Part shown: piece after piece, positions 38,337-48,388 of the stretch
How positions within the stretch are numbered: the stretch's first letter is position 1
How the letters are laid out: each line of letters begins with the position of its first letter
NCBI RefSeq assembly: GCF_003049685.1
Contig: NZ_PYSY02000003.1
Coordinates: 1-64,000 of the forward strand
DNA length: 64,000 nucleotides
Reading direction: 5' to 3'
Source of the DNA: Brucella pituitosa
GTDB lineage: Bacteria > Pseudomonadota > Alphaproteobacteria > Rhizobiales > Rhizobiaceae
Position numbers and translations under genes: made by a program
Notes under the pieces: generated by a model
The model's input: only the letters and a program-made list of their open reading frames with translations
Database searches by the model: none
Told to the model about the DNA's origin: nothing

Positions 38337-39981
38337 ACCCTCTTCTCGCCAATGCGAGATCGATATCTGGGACTGCGTTGATCAGCATCTTTGTGTAGGA
38401 GTGGCTGGGATTCTGGAAAACTTCCTCTACTGCACCTTGCTCGACCAAAATGCCCTGACGCAATACGCCAACACGGTCAGCCATTTGCCGAACAACCGCC
38501 AGATTATGGCTGATCAGCAGATAGGTCAGCCCAAATTCGGCTTGTAATTGTGCCATCAGGTCAAGGACTTGTGCTTGAACGGAAACATCAAGTGCCGACG
38601 TTGGTTCGTCGCAGATGATAAAACGCGGACGGCTGGCAAGCGCGCGGGCAATAGCAATGCGCTGCCGCTGTCCGCCCGAAAACTCGTGCGGATAACGGCG
38701 CGTGGAACCCGGCTCCAATCGCACCTTTTCCAAGAGGTCATGAACCCGGTTTTGAATTGCCTGATTGTCTTTCTCAAGGTTTAGACGGCGGATCGGCTCC
38801 GCTATGATATCACCGATACGCCAGCGTGGATTAAGGCTGGCATAGGGGTCCTGAAACACCATCTGCACGGCGCCATGAGTTGACCTTTTCGTCGTGCCAT
38901 CAATCCGGATTTGGCCGTCCTGAGCGGATAAAAGGCCCGCAATAATGCGTGCTATCGTCGATTTTCCAGAGCCAGATTCACCGACAAGCGCATAGGTTTC
39001 GCCTTCGCGGATATTCAAGGAGACGTCATCGACCGCGCGGATCGTGCCAGATTTTTTCGCTTTTCTGAGGAAAGAAAAGCGACCACCCGACGTGCTGAAA
39101 TCATGCTTGAGATTATTCACGCTCAAAATATCCGGTCGCTTGTCAGCCAGATTGCTCCTGCTGCTTTTCTGGTGAATGGAAGGTGTGGCAGCAATGAGCT
39201 TTCGTGTATAATTTTCACGTGGCGCCTGAATAACGTCGCGCACCGGCCCCGTCTCAACGACCTGCCCATGGTTGAGTACCACCACCTGATCAGCGATTTC
39301 CGCAATGACGCCCATATCATGCGTGATAAGCAAAACTGCCAGGCCACGCTCTATACAAAGCCTTTTGAGAAGCGCGATAATCTGCGCCTGAACTGAAACA
39401 TCAAGTGCTGAAGTGGGTTCATCGGCAATCAACAATTCAGGGTCTGCCGCGATTGCCAGCGCAATCACAACGCGCTGGCGCATACCACCAGAAAACTGAT
39501 GCGGATAAGCACCAAGGCGTTGCTCGGCATCGTGGATACCAACTTCGGTCAACAGCTCAGCAGCGCGTTTACGCGCAGCCACTGCGTCAAGGGGCAGGTG
39601 CCTGCGTATGGTTTCCACCAATTGCTGGCCAATCGTATAAAGCGGATTGAGGCTAACCAAAGGGTCCTGAAAAACAGTACCAATCCTGCGTCCACGCAAT
39701 GACGCCAGTGCCTTGTCTGATAATGTATCGATGCGTTCGCCTTTGAGGCGAATTTCACCGCTCACGATCCGGCCCGGCGGCTCGATAAGCCGCGTAATCG
39801 CAGAACCGGTCATGGATTTTCCCGCACCGGATTCCCCTATCATGCCAAGAACTTCGCCTGCGGCAATATCAAAAGACACTTGGTCGACCGCATGAAAGAC
39901 GCCGCCGTCTGTGGGAAAATCTACGTCCAAATTTCGCACAGAAAGAACCGGAGGCTGATTGCTCGAATAACTGTCTGTCAC
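38332..39981 (-). CDS. Peptide/nickel-type ABC transporter ATPase with two domains (DppD-DppF fusion type)
   Basis: A complete 549-residue protein with two full nucleotide domains. The first has Walker A GESGAGKSMTGSAI, signature FSGGMRQRVVIALA and LLIADEPTSALDVSVQAQI. The second has GESGSGKSTIARII, FSGGQRQRIAIARA and FIICDEPTSALDVSVQAQV, with the oligopeptide C-terminal extension. Such tandem forms (as in GsiA or YejF) replace separate DppD and DppF. It overlaps the permease gene by four bases and is the last gene of the operon. Confidence 0.9.
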   Translation of the reverse strand: MTDSYSSNQPPVLSVRNLDVDFPTDGGVFHAVDQVSFDIAAGEVLGMIGESGAGKSMTGSAITRLIEPPGRIVSGEIRLKGERIDTLSDKALASLRGRRIGTVFQDPLVSLNPLYTIGQQLVETIRRHLPLDAVAARKRAAELLTEVGIHDAEQRLGAYPHQFSGGMRQRVVIALAIAADPELLIADEPTSALDVSVQAQIIALLKRLCIERGLAVLLITHDMGVIAEIADQVVVLNHGQVVETGPVRDVIQAPRENYTRKLIAATPSIHQKSSRSNLADKRPDILSVNNLKHDFSTSGGRFSFLRKAKKSGTIRAVDDVSLNIREGETYALVGESGSGKSTIARIIAGLLSAQDGQIRIDGTTKRSTHGAVQMVFQDPYASLNPRWRIGDIIAEPIRRLNLEKDNQAIQNRVHDLLEKVRLEPGSTRRYPHEFSGGQRQRIAIARALASRPRFIICDEPTSALDVSVQAQVLDLMAQLQAEFGLTYLLISHNLAVVRQMADRVGVLRQGILVEQGAVEEVFQNPSHSYTKMLINAVPDIDLALARRGF

Positions 39982-40931
39982 CGGGATTTCTCGCGCAATT
40001 TCGGGTTAAGGCGATCACGCAACCTGTCGCCAAGCAAATTGATTGCAAGCGCAAGCAGTACGAGGGTTAATGCGGGAAAGACCAGAATCCACCACTCGCC
40101 GGAAAACAAAAATTGCTGGCCATTGCGGATCAAAGTGCCAAGTGACGGTCGTGTGGGCGGGACACCAACCCCAAGATAGGAAAGTGTCGCTTCTTCCAAC
40201 ACCGCAAGTGCAAGGCCGATTGTTGCGATTACCATGACAGGCCCGAGCAGATTGGGCAGAATATGCGTAATCAACAATCGAACGGGCCGAACACCGATCA
40301 GTTGCGCTGCCGAAACGTAATCCTTACGCCGCTCTACCAGCACTGCGCCGCGGACGGTGCGTGCAAATTGCGGCCAGTTTGAAAGACCTATTGCAAAGAT
40401 CAGAAGCCACACCGCTGCCGTCTCCTGCTGCGCTGGCGGGATCAGCCGTTGCGCAAAACCAAAAATCAAAAGCGCAATTAGGATGGTTGGAAATGTGAGT
40501 TGAGCATCGGCAATACGCATAATGACTGCATCGGTGATACCACCTCTATATCCACTGATAAGTCCGGCACTCACACCAATCAATAAGGATACAAAGGTCG
40601 CTGAAAATGCGACGAGCAGCGAAATGCGGCTTCCATAAAGAATGGACGAAAATATATCACGTCCCTGGTGATCTGTGCCCATCAAAAAGCTGTTGCCCGT
40701 GAAAGCGCTCGCCTGCAATGGCGGCGTCAGGCCATCCATCAGATCAAGGGTTGAAGGATCGAAGGGGGTATGTGGTGCGACGAGTGGCGCAAAAACGGCA
40801 CCCAGTATCAGCACGCCTGCGAGCGTAGCGGCAAGCGTTGTCAGTGGCGCAATCCGCCAACGTTTCTTGCCAGACTGACTTCGCGACAACCGACTTTTGG
40901 TGGCAAGACGGAGAAGAGATGTATCGGTCAC
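39978..40931 (-). CDS. Peptide/nickel-type ABC permease (DppC family)
   Basis: An inner-membrane permease. After the first helix (TLAATLAGVLILGAVFAPLV) stand the DppC hallmarks FLMGTDHQGRDIFSSILYGS and the EAA-like loop KDYVSAAQLIGVRPVRLLIT. I use GTG 40931 as start, preceded by GGGAGCG and one base after the DppB stop. An ATG at 41000 would overlap the neighbour by about 70 bases. 317 residues. Confidence 0.85.
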   Translation of the reverse strand: MTDTSLLRLATKSRLSRSQSGKKRWRIAPLTTLAATLAGVLILGAVFAPLVAPHTPFDPSTLDLMDGLTPPLQASAFTGNSFLMGTDHQGRDIFSSILYGSRISLLVAFSATFVSLLIGVSAGLISGYRGGITDAVIMRIADAQLTFPTILIALLIFGFAQRLIPPAQQETAAVWLLIFAIGLSNWPQFARTVRGAVLVERRKDYVSAAQLIGVRPVRLLITHILPNLLGPVMVIATIGLALAVLEEATLSYLGVGVPPTRPSLGTLIRNGQQFLFSGEWWILVFPALTLVLLALAINLLGDRLRDRLNPKLREKSR

Positions 40932-40932
40932 G

Positions 40933-41920
40933 TCACGCTCCCGCAGCAATGCGGTCAAACCGCAGACGCGGATCAACAGCATGATAAAGAATATCGACAA
41001 TGAGATTGATGATCACAAAGACAAGCGAAATGAACACGAGATATGCCGCCATTACTGGCACATCGACCGCTTGCACCGAACTGATGAACAGTGACCCAAC
41101 GCCCGGCCACTGGAAGACCGTTTCCGTCACGATTGCGAAGGCAATGACAGAGCCCAATTGCAAACCAACAACCGTGATGACAGGCACCAGCGTATTCTTC
41201 AGCGCATGTCCAAAATAGATGCTGCGGCGCGATAGCCCGCGTGCTTTTGCAAATCGAATATAATCCTGCCGCAGCACTTCCAGCATTTCCGCCCGGATCA
41301 GCCGCATGAGCAATGTCATCTGAAACAGCGACAAGGTGATTGCTGGCAGGATCAGCGACCGCCAGCCCGATGCAGTTAAAAAAGCCAGTCGTCCACCAAC
41401 TGCCAACCGCCACCACCTGCCCGCGCCCAAAGGATGGAAGCAGGCCAAGTTCAACAGAGAAGAGATAGATAAGGCCGATACCGATCAGAAATGTGGGTAG
41501 TGACACGCCGATGAGTGAAGCGGTCATGAGAAAGCTGCTCAGGCGCGATGCGGGACGCAGCGCTGCATAAACACCCAGAATTCCACCGCCGATCAGCGCA
41601 ATAAGCGATGAGGTTATTGCAAGCTCCAGCGTTGCTGGCAGCCGCTCAATGATCATACGGCTCACCGGTTCCTGTTGCTTATAAGACAAACCAAAATCGC
41701 CAGACAAACCGCGCTTGAGAAAAGAAAGAAACTGGAGATAAACCGGCTGATCGAGCCCAAGGCGTTGCTTGATTTCCAGTCGCTCCTCCAGTCGTGTTTC
41801 CTGACTGGCGATGGATTCCAGCGGGTCGCCGACAAAGCGAATAACGGCGAATGCAATCAAAGCCACGGCCAGCATAACGCCCATGGATTGAAAGATACGC
41901 CTGATAATAAATCCGATCAT
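40933..41920 (-). CDS. Peptide/nickel-type ABC permease (DppB family, one frame break)
   Basis: The start MIGFIIRRIFQSMGVMLAVA is typical of DppB, then GLDQPVYLQFLSFLKRGLSG and LPATLELAITSSLIAL. The frame slips at about 41376-41385 in an A6 run. The remainder is in another frame: LILPAITLSLFQMTLLMRLI, the EAA loop EVLRQDYIRFAKARGLSRRS and the last helices to the stop at 40933. Repaired length of about 329 residues is normal. Pairs with the DppC-like permease. Confidence 0.85.
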
Positions 41921-41995
41921 AATATCTGCCTGAAATATGAACGAACGACCCTTTCCGTGTGGCCCGGAGGCACGCGGAAAGGGTCGCTCGTGTCA

Positions 41996-43582
41996 TCAAT
42001 TATTGATGGTCGCCTGTCCAACCTTCGGCGAGTTATCGGGCTGATGTTCAAGATTGAACTTGTCTCGCACCGCCCAGGCACCAACCTGATTATGCAATGG
42101 CAGATACAGATGCTCTGCTTTCACCTGTTTCCAGAGTTCATCGATAGTCGCATCACGCTTTGCAGGATCGATCTCGGCACCAAGAGACTCGATCTTCTTA
42201 TCCACTTCCGGGTTTGAGTAACCGGTCGCGTTATAGGCACCGTAGCGCCCTGCACGGGTGTGAACGAGATCATTGAAATTATAGGCGCTGTCGAAGGTCG
42301 GAACGCCCCATCCAAACAGGTAGAAATCTGATTTCTGGTCAATAAGCAGCGGAGCGTGTTGCGCATATGGACGCGATGCCAGAGCAACCTTCACGCCAAT
42401 ACGTCCCAGAAAACCGACAACCGCTTGCGCAATGGCTTCGTCATTGACGTAGCGATTGTTTGGCGTATCGAGCGTGATCGTGAAGCCCTGCGGATAACCG
42501 GCTTCCACAAGCAGCGCTTTCGCCTTCTCTACATCGGGCTTTGAGTAAGCATCCAACGCCTCAGTCCAGCCATGCACGAAAGGCGGAACGATAATGCCGG
42601 TCGGCACTGAGTTACCGCGCAAAACTACGGTCTTGATCGCATCGCGGTCAATCGCCAGCTCGAAAGCCTCACGAACACGCACATCACTGAGAGGATTCTT
42701 ATCCTTCACATCCGACGACGCAAGCGGCGCGCTATCAACGCGGTAGCCAAGGAAGATTGAACGGTTCTCAGGACCAACCGAAACCTTGATGCCCGGCGTA
42801 TTCCTCAGACGTTCAATATCCTGCACCGGCACTTCATGCAGGAAGTCCACCTCGCCGGAAAGCAAGGCTGCAACACGCGTCGCATTGTCTGCAATCGGCG
42901 TATAGATGATTTCCGTAATTTCCGGCTTCTTTTCCGCCCAATGATGCTCGTTGGCTTCAAGCACCGTGCGAACACCAACTTCACGTGATTTCAGAATATA
43001 AGGGCCAGTGCCATTGGTGTTACGCACAGCATAATTGTCTTTGCCAGCGGCAATATCCTGCACGTCCGCAGCATCATTTTGCTCTGCCCATGTCTTGTCG
43101 AGAATGTAAGTACCGGTCAGATTGTTCGGATAGATCGCATTGGGTGCGCGTAGTTTTACCTCAACCGTGTGATGACCCACAGCAGTCACCTTCTCCACAT
43201 CGGCATGCAACTGGCGAAGATTTGACTTATCGGAACGAGCGCGGTCCAGCGTGAAGACAACATCTTCTGCGGTCAGATCATCGCCATTGTGAAACTTAGC
43301 CCCTTCACGCAGCTTGAACACCCACGTGGTCGGATCGCCTTCCTTCAAGTGCCACTCCGTTGCAAGCCGTGGGATAAGTTTGCCCTCAGCATCGCGCCAG
43401 ACAAGGCTTTCGTAGATTTGATTGAGAATAGCATGCGTCACGCCATCGTTCTGCGCATGAGGATCCAGCGTCAAGGCATCGGCAGCACGCGTCCAGCGCA
43501 GTGTTTCAGCAGAACTAATTTGAGTAAGCGAAGCAATTAAGAATGTAGCTGCAGCAAGACGTAGAAAACCAGATTTCAACAT
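41996..43582 (-). CDS. Peptide/nickel-type ABC binding protein (solute-binding family 5)
   Basis: A complete 528-residue periplasmic receptor. The signal peptide MLKSGFLRLAAATFLIASLT ends near SSA-ETLRW. Family-5 blocks are TLDPHAQNDGVTHAILNQIY, FKLREGAKFHNGDDLTAEDV and FELAIDRDAIKTVVLRGNSV. Start at ATG 43582; the ten residues before it in frame are not signal-like. The ligand could be a peptide, glutathione, an opine or another small solute, and sequence does not decide. First gene of a binding protein-permease-permease-ATPase operon. Confidence 0.9.
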   Translation of the reverse strand: MLKSGFLRLAAATFLIASLTQISSAETLRWTRAADALTLDPHAQNDGVTHAILNQIYESLVWRDAEGKLIPRLATEWHLKEGDPTTWVFKLREGAKFHNGDDLTAEDVVFTLDRARSDKSNLRQLHADVEKVTAVGHHTVEVKLRAPNAIYPNNLTGTYILDKTWAEQNDAADVQDIAAGKDNYAVRNTNGTGPYILKSREVGVRTVLEANEHHWAEKKPEITEIIYTPIADNATRVAALLSGEVDFLHEVPVQDIERLRNTPGIKVSVGPENRSIFLGYRVDSAPLASSDVKDKNPLSDVRVREAFELAIDRDAIKTVVLRGNSVPTGIIVPPFVHGWTEALDAYSKPDVEKAKALLVEAGYPQGFTITLDTPNNRYVNDEAIAQAVVGFLGRIGVKVALASRPYAQHAPLLIDQKSDFYLFGWGVPTFDSAYNFNDLVHTRAGRYGAYNATGYSNPEVDKKIESLGAEIDPAKRDATIDELWKQVKAEHLYLPLHNQVGAWAVRDKFNLEHQPDNSPKVGQATINN

Positions 43583-43759
43583 GACGCCCTCTATATGAAT
43601 AATGTTATTCAAAACGTTTCATAAGGAGGCGGTAAAAAGAACGAACAGATCGACTGAATTTAATTACATTATAAAAAATAGTTCCAACTTCTAACTTTTA
43701 TTACGGCGTATATTCGAATGCGGCACATACGCTCCAAGTTCCACTGCCACAATAAAATC

Positions 43760-43787
43760 ATTATGGTCTCGCATTCGAGACCATAAT
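43760..43787. terminator. Perfect stem-loop between MFS gene and peptide ABC operon
   Basis: ATTATGGTCTCG (43760-43771) and CGAGACCATAAT (43776-43787) form a 12-bp perfect stem with a CATT loop. It lies 49 bases after the MFS stop on the minus strand and upstream of the ABC operon, so it most likely terminates the MFS transcript, with an A/T-rich follow-up. It could also serve as an operator. Confidence 0.6.
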
Positions 43788-43835
43788 AACCGACAGGGAA
43801 TGCTGTGCCTCATAGAACCAGGCAATTGCGATGCT

Positions 43836-45368
43836 CTATGACTTTGGCAACGAGTTCCCGGCGCGCATAAGGGCATATACCAGCAGAGCAGACACAATCG
43901 CCATGATTGCGGAAACAGTGAGTGCTGCGGAAAAGCCCGTCGAGTATCCCTTCATGGCGATCATCATCGCTGCATCGCGTGCGGAAGGCGCAATTCCAGA
44001 AAGCGCAGCTGGTAAATCGCCTGCTACAATCGCCTCTGCAAAAGCGGGGGTGCAAGTCGGGTCCGCACAATTAATCTGAATAAGCGCACCCCGTACGACA
44101 CTTGCTAGTATGCCGCTTAACACTGCAAACCCTAAGAGAATTCCAGAGAAACGGGATGTGGTGCTGATGCCCGATGCCATACCAGCTCTTTCTCTGGGAA
44201 CCACCGACATAATTGCTTTTTGCGTTTCACCATTGAGAAGACCGCCTCCGCTGCCAAGAACCAGCATGCCGCACATCACAGTGGACCACGCGCCATCTCT
44301 GGCACCCCAGGCAGTCAATAAGCTTCCCATACCCACAATCAGAAGACCAAGTGCAAGAATTTCTCTGGAACCAAATCGCTTGCTGAGAAGACGACCGACA
44401 TTGGGGAAAATCAGCATCGCAATGGCGAATGGAAACATAGCAAAGCCTGCTTGCAAAGCTGTTCGCCCAAGACCGTTCTGAAGAAACAATGGCAGCATGG
44501 AAGCCATGACCTGAGCGCAGGCCGCATAGGCAAACATTGCCCACACTCCGCCGACAAAGCGGGGATTGCGAAACAGGCTGAGGTCGAGCATCGGGCGGCT
44601 TTGGACAGTCTCTGCAATCACAAAAATAACGAGTGCCACGCTACCCGCTGCAAATCCGCTCAGTGCAACGAAAGATAGCCACCCATGAGCCTGCCCATTG
44701 ATCAACCCCCACGTAATTCCAAACATCGCGGCAGAAAATGAAGCGAAGCCAAAGGGATCCAGCCGTCGTGCATTCACGTCTCGCGATTCTTCAATCAGTC
44801 GCAATGCGGCGAGTGCGAGAGCGATACATATTGGAACATTGATGTAGAAGGCCCATCGCCATCCCAAAGCATAAGCGATTACTCCGCCCAGAATTGGTGA
44901 CAGGACCATCGTGAGGCCCATGATTGCGCCCCACATGGCCCACGCGCGATTACGCTCTTCTTCCTGGTGAAAAGTATGCCCGATAATGGCAAGTGCGGGC
45001 GCAAGCATAAAGGCCGCGCTCACGCCCTGAGCTGCACGCGCCAGATAAAGCGCTGCTGCTGAGGGGGCAGCGCCACATAACCAGGAGGACAACGCAAATG
45101 CTCCGATGCCGATCAGAAAGACCGCGCGGCGGCCGAAGCGATCGGCAATTGCTCCTGCAGGCAGAAGCAAGGACGCAAAACACAACACATAGGTACTGAT
45201 AACCCATTCAACTTCGGCGAAAGACGCACCGAAATCACGCGCTATTGTTGGTAAAACCACAGCAACGACGTTCGTATCCAGCACCGTCATGGCGCAACCG
45301 ATAGAGGCGGTCAAAAGCGTGAGGGACGTATTGGCTTTCCGACGAGCAACTGCGATGTCCAAGGTCAT
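43836..45368 (-). CDS. MFS exporter (DHA2/EmrB-QacA type)
   Basis: A complete 510-residue, 14-helix exporter. Motif C-like VLDTNVVAVVLPTIARDFGA opens the first helix, motif A is GAIADRFGRRAVFLIG, and WRWAFYINVPICIALALAAL is a hallmark of the DHA2 group. Its start overlaps the stop of the HbpS-like gene by four bases (ATGA), so the two are translated together. A LysR regulator is divergent. Likely proton-driven export of a drug, aromatic or siderophore-like compound; no substrate can be read from the sequence. Confidence 0.9.
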   Translation of the reverse strand: MTLDIAVARRKANTSLTLLTASIGCAMTVLDTNVVAVVLPTIARDFGASFAEVEWVISTYVLCFASLLLPAGAIADRFGRRAVFLIGIGAFALSSWLCGAAPSAAALYLARAAQGVSAAFMLAPALAIIGHTFHQEEERNRAWAMWGAIMGLTMVLSPILGGVIAYALGWRWAFYINVPICIALALAALRLIEESRDVNARRLDPFGFASFSAAMFGITWGLINGQAHGWLSFVALSGFAAGSVALVIFVIAETVQSRPMLDLSLFRNPRFVGGVWAMFAYAACAQVMASMLPLFLQNGLGRTALQAGFAMFPFAIAMLIFPNVGRLLSKRFGSREILALGLLIVGMGSLLTAWGARDGAWSTVMCGMLVLGSGGGLLNGETQKAIMSVVPRERAGMASGISTTSRFSGILLGFAVLSGILASVVRGALIQINCADPTCTPAFAEAIVAGDLPAALSGIAPSARDAAMMIAMKGYSTGFSAALTVSAIMAIVSALLVYALMRAGNSLPKS

Positions 45369-45838
45369 TTTATCAACGCGGCAATGCCGGCCTTCGCTAT
45401 CTGCTCATCGTGGTCCGGTGTATCTGCCGAGACACCGATTGCGCCCACAACTGTGCCATCAACTGTAATAGGTACGCCGCCTCGCATCATGACAAAGCCC
45501 TGCGCTGTCACCGCTGCTGGCCGCGGGCCATTGATTGCATCTTCCAGCGCCCCGCTTTCACGTCGAAAAAGAGCAGCTGTTCGAGCTTTGCCGGGAGCCA
45601 GATCAACACCTGCGAGAACAGAGGCATTATCCATCCGTTCCATAACGATCGGAAGTCCTTCAGCATCGACCACAGCAATCACGCATGGCCAGCCATTCTC
45701 AGACGCCTTTGCTTGTGCGGCGGTTAGAACAGTTCGTGCTGCCTCCAGCGTCAGATAAGGCTTGGTGGGAAGGTCCAGTGCTAAGGCTGGTGTGACGCTG
45801 ATACTCATAAGGACGGCTAAAGCGATACGTGATGACAT
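45365..45838 (-). CDS. Exported HbpS/GlcG family protein
   Basis: A 157-residue GlcG/HbpS-family (former DUF336) protein. The signal peptide is MSSRIALAVLMSISVTPALA. The body has LEAARTVLTAAQAKASENGW, VIAVVDAEGLPIVMERMDNA and GGVPITVDGTVVGAIGVSAD, the conserved GGxPI and GAIGVSG-like motifs. Family members bind heme or small ligands and often accompany redox or aromatic-degradation genes. It is the promoter-proximal partner of the MFS exporter, suggesting a periplasmic ligand-binding accessory (inference). Confidence 0.85.
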   Translation of the reverse strand: MSSRIALAVLMSISVTPALALDLPTKPYLTLEAARTVLTAAQAKASENGWPCVIAVVDAEGLPIVMERMDNASVLAGVDLAPGKARTAALFRRESGALEDAINGPRPAAVTAQGFVMMRGGVPITVDGTVVGAIGVSADTPDHDEQIAKAGIAALIK

Positions 45839-45950
45839 TGGGCGACTCCTTCTAAAATTATGGCGTCACCTAAGCTGATTTCATAATTTGTTTCATTCTT
45901 ACTATTTTTGCTATTTATTAGGTACAAACTAATTATTGAAGAGACTTCAA

Positions 45951-46900
45951 ATGGAGCTTCGGCACCTTCGTTATTTCATTACCGTGGCTGAAGAATTGCA
46001 TTTTTCTCGTGCAGCTGAGCGTTTGAACATCGCTGCGCCGACCCTGACCGTCCAGATCCAGGAAATCGAACGCGTTCTTTCTGTGCGTTTATTCACACGG
46101 ACCAAGCGCTCAGTCATGCTGACATCGGCGGGCAAGGTTTTCTCGATGAAGCCCGTCTCGTTCTGGACCAGTATGCAAAGGCAGAAAGTGCCGGACGGCG
46201 GGCCGGACGGGGCGAAATAGGACGGATCGAGATAGGTTACGTCGGGTCTGCTGCCTATGCTGGCGTCCTGCAAGAACAAATCTCTCAGTTCACTAATCAT
46301 TGGCCGGGCGTCAACATTCGCGCGCGCGAATATCCCATGGAGGACTTGCCAAAATTAATCGAAGAGGGGCAGCTCGATCTGGGCTTTGTACGACTGCCAA
46401 TGGTTTACCCCTCTTCACTTCGATCACATATACTTCTCAGAGACGTATTCTGTATTGCCTTTTGTTCAGGCCATCCCAAAGTAACCCAAGGTGCACCGTT
46501 GTCACCCCGTGAACTCGCGGGATTAAAATTTGTAATGCCCGAACAAGAGTTTGGCACCTATGAAGTCGCTCGCCGGGGCCGCTTTCCATTAGATGTAGTG
46601 GCAAAGCCCGGCAGCCTTCTTTCTGTTCTCACACAGGTTTCACTCGGTGCAGGTGTGTCAGTCATTCCGAGTTCTGTAAGAAACGTTGTCAGACTTCCCA
46701 ATATTGAGTTCCGTTCTATTGCCGGAAAGCCGATTACATCTGAAATCGCCGTTCTGTTTCGGGCGGACGAAAGCGCACCATCGGCGCGAAATTTCATTCA
46801 ACAGATAGTGAAAACCCCGATGTCAATGTTGGGTGGCGAAGGTCAACCGCAGATGAGCTTACATGCCACGAGAACACAAGATTTTGAGGGTAAAGCATAG
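45951..46900 (+). CDS. LysR-family regulator (one frame break)
   Basis: The helix-turn-helix domain is complete: MELRHLRYFITVAEELHFSR, RLNIAAPTLTVQIQEIERVL. After LTSAGKVF the frame breaks at about 46136. The intended frame reads LDEARLVLDQYAKAESAGRR, then the effector domain GRIEIGYVGSAAYAGVLQEQ and so on to 46900. Repaired length of about 316 residues. It is divergent from the HbpS-MFS pair across 112 bases and probably regulates it. The intergenic region is A/T-rich, with a TTAGGTACAAACTAA motif of possible LysR T-N11-A type. Confidence 0.82.
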
Positions 46901-46984
46901 AATATTATGGCCATTCAATCGATAAACGCTTTAGGCTAAGTTTGTTTGAAGAGCGTTTGTCTGTGAAACATCGAGAGGCGTTGA

Positions 46985-48265
46985 ATGACTGCAGAAACCA
47001 AGTCAGTGCGTATCATACGGACAGTTATTGAAACACTTCGCCCGCAATTCAACGTCGAGCTTTGGGATGGTACGCGAATTGGAAACTTCGAAGGCGCCTC
47101 GCTCGTAATCAATGATCCGACGATCGTTCGACAACTTATACTCAAACCGAATTATGATTCATTGATCGATATCTGGGTATCTGGCCGCGTCGATATTAAA
47201 AATGGTACAATTTTCGATCTGGCAAACGCAAAAATCGACGGCAAACTCAAGGAAAGACTTAAAGAACTGCCGAAATGGCAGTTATTGAAGGATCTTCCGG
47301 CACTTGTATTCGCGGGCAAGTCTGCAGCGCGGGCTGCGGTCGACGGCAAAGCCCCTTTCGTTAGCGGATCGAACAAAGAAGCAATCACGCATCATTACGA
47401 TGTGTCGAACGAATTCTATAAGCTGTTTCTCGATGAGCGCATGGTCTATACATGCGGCTATTTCACAGACTGGGCAAATGACATTGATCAGGCGCAGAAA
47501 GACAAGCTTGAACTGATTTGCCGAAAGCTCCGGCTTCAACCGGGAGATCGTCTCCTTGATATTGGCTGTGGCTGGGGAGCATTGCTGATCTATGCTGCGC
47601 AGAACTTTGGCGTCACCGGCACGGGTGTTTCCCTGTCCGAAGCGCAGACAGCGCTTGCGCGCGAGCGGATCAGGGCGGCGGGCCTTGAAGATAAAATCAC
47701 AATCCACATTAAATCTTATGCTGAGCTAGACGGCCAGTTTGACAAGATATCGTCGGTGGGAATGTTCGAGCACGTAGGCATCGAAAATTACGATGGTTAT
47801 TTCACTGCAGTGAACCGGCTTTTGCGTCCCGGCGGTCTTTATATGCATCACGCGATCACCCGTCGCATGAAGAAAAGCAAGAAAGCCTTTAATCGTAAAA
47901 GTGCTGAACATCTCGCGCTGGTGAAGTATATTTTCCCAGGCGGGGAATTGGATCATCTCGGCATGACCGTTGAAAATCTCGAAGGACACGGCTTTGAGGT
48001 TCATGATGTGGAGAACCTGCGCGAACATTATGGCCGGACGTGCCGTTTATGGTGTGAGCGGCTCTATGCAAATTTCGACAAGGCAATCGAGGAAATTGGC
48101 TATCCAAAGGCACGCCTTTGGGTGCTTTATCTGGCGGGCTGTGCATTGGCGTTTGAACGAGGGACAGTTCAAATCAATCAGACTCTGGCCTCTAAACGCA
48201 GACGCGGGATTTCAGCAGTGCCGCAAACGCGCGCCGATATTTACACCGACTTCGGCAAGCACTGA
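46985..48265 (+). CDS. cfa: Cyclopropane-fatty-acyl-phospholipid synthase
   Basis: A complete 426-residue SAM-dependent enzyme that adds a methylene bridge to unsaturated phospholipid acyl chains. The SAM motif is LLDIGCGWGALLIYAAQNFG. Family markers are HYDVSNEFYKLFLDERMVYT, SVGMFEHVGIENYDGYFTAV and YLAGCALAFERGTVQINQ near the C-terminus. GAGGCG precedes the start. Acts at the inner membrane; in relatives it contributes to acid and stationary-phase survival. Transcribed alone and followed by a strong hairpin. Confidence 0.93.
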   Translation: MTAETKSVRIIRTVIETLRPQFNVELWDGTRIGNFEGASLVINDPTIVRQLILKPNYDSLIDIWVSGRVDIKNGTIFDLANAKIDGKLKERLKELPKWQLLKDLPALVFAGKSAARAAVDGKAPFVSGSNKEAITHHYDVSNEFYKLFLDERMVYTCGYFTDWANDIDQAQKDKLELICRKLRLQPGDRLLDIGCGWGALLIYAAQNFGVTGTGVSLSEAQTALARERIRAAGLEDKITIHIKSYAELDGQFDKISSVGMFEHVGIENYDGYFTAVNRLLRPGGLYMHHAITRRMKKSKKAFNRKSAEHLALVKYIFPGGELDHLGMTVENLEGHGFEVHDVENLREHYGRTCRLWCERLYANFDKAIEEIGYPKARLWVLYLAGCALAFERGTVQINQTLASKRRRGISAVPQTRADIYTDFGKH

Positions 48266-48313
48266 AAACAAAAAAATGCCTCTTTGAACGATCCTATCTA
48301 GGGGCAAGAAATT

Positions 48314-48349
48314 AGCGCGCCGATCCAATTGAAAAAAGATCGGCGCGCT
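48314..48349 (+). terminator. Stem-loop downstream of cfa
   Basis: A 12-bp perfect stem, AGCGCGCCGATC (48314-48325) and GATCGGCGCGCT (48338-48349), with a 12-base A-rich loop. It lies between convergent cfa and the aldo/keto reductase and likely stops one or both transcripts. Confidence 0.65.
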
Positions 48350-48357
48350 ACTCATTT

Positions 48358-48388
48358 GCCTGAGCGCATCCTGGTTCTAAAACCGTTT
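48358..48388. repeat. Partial intergenic palindrome, copy E
   Basis: GAGCGCATCCTGG followed by AAAACCGTTTAG resembles one half of the second palindrome of the repeat family. It is degenerate and abuts the aldo/keto reductase stop. Confidence 0.4.
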
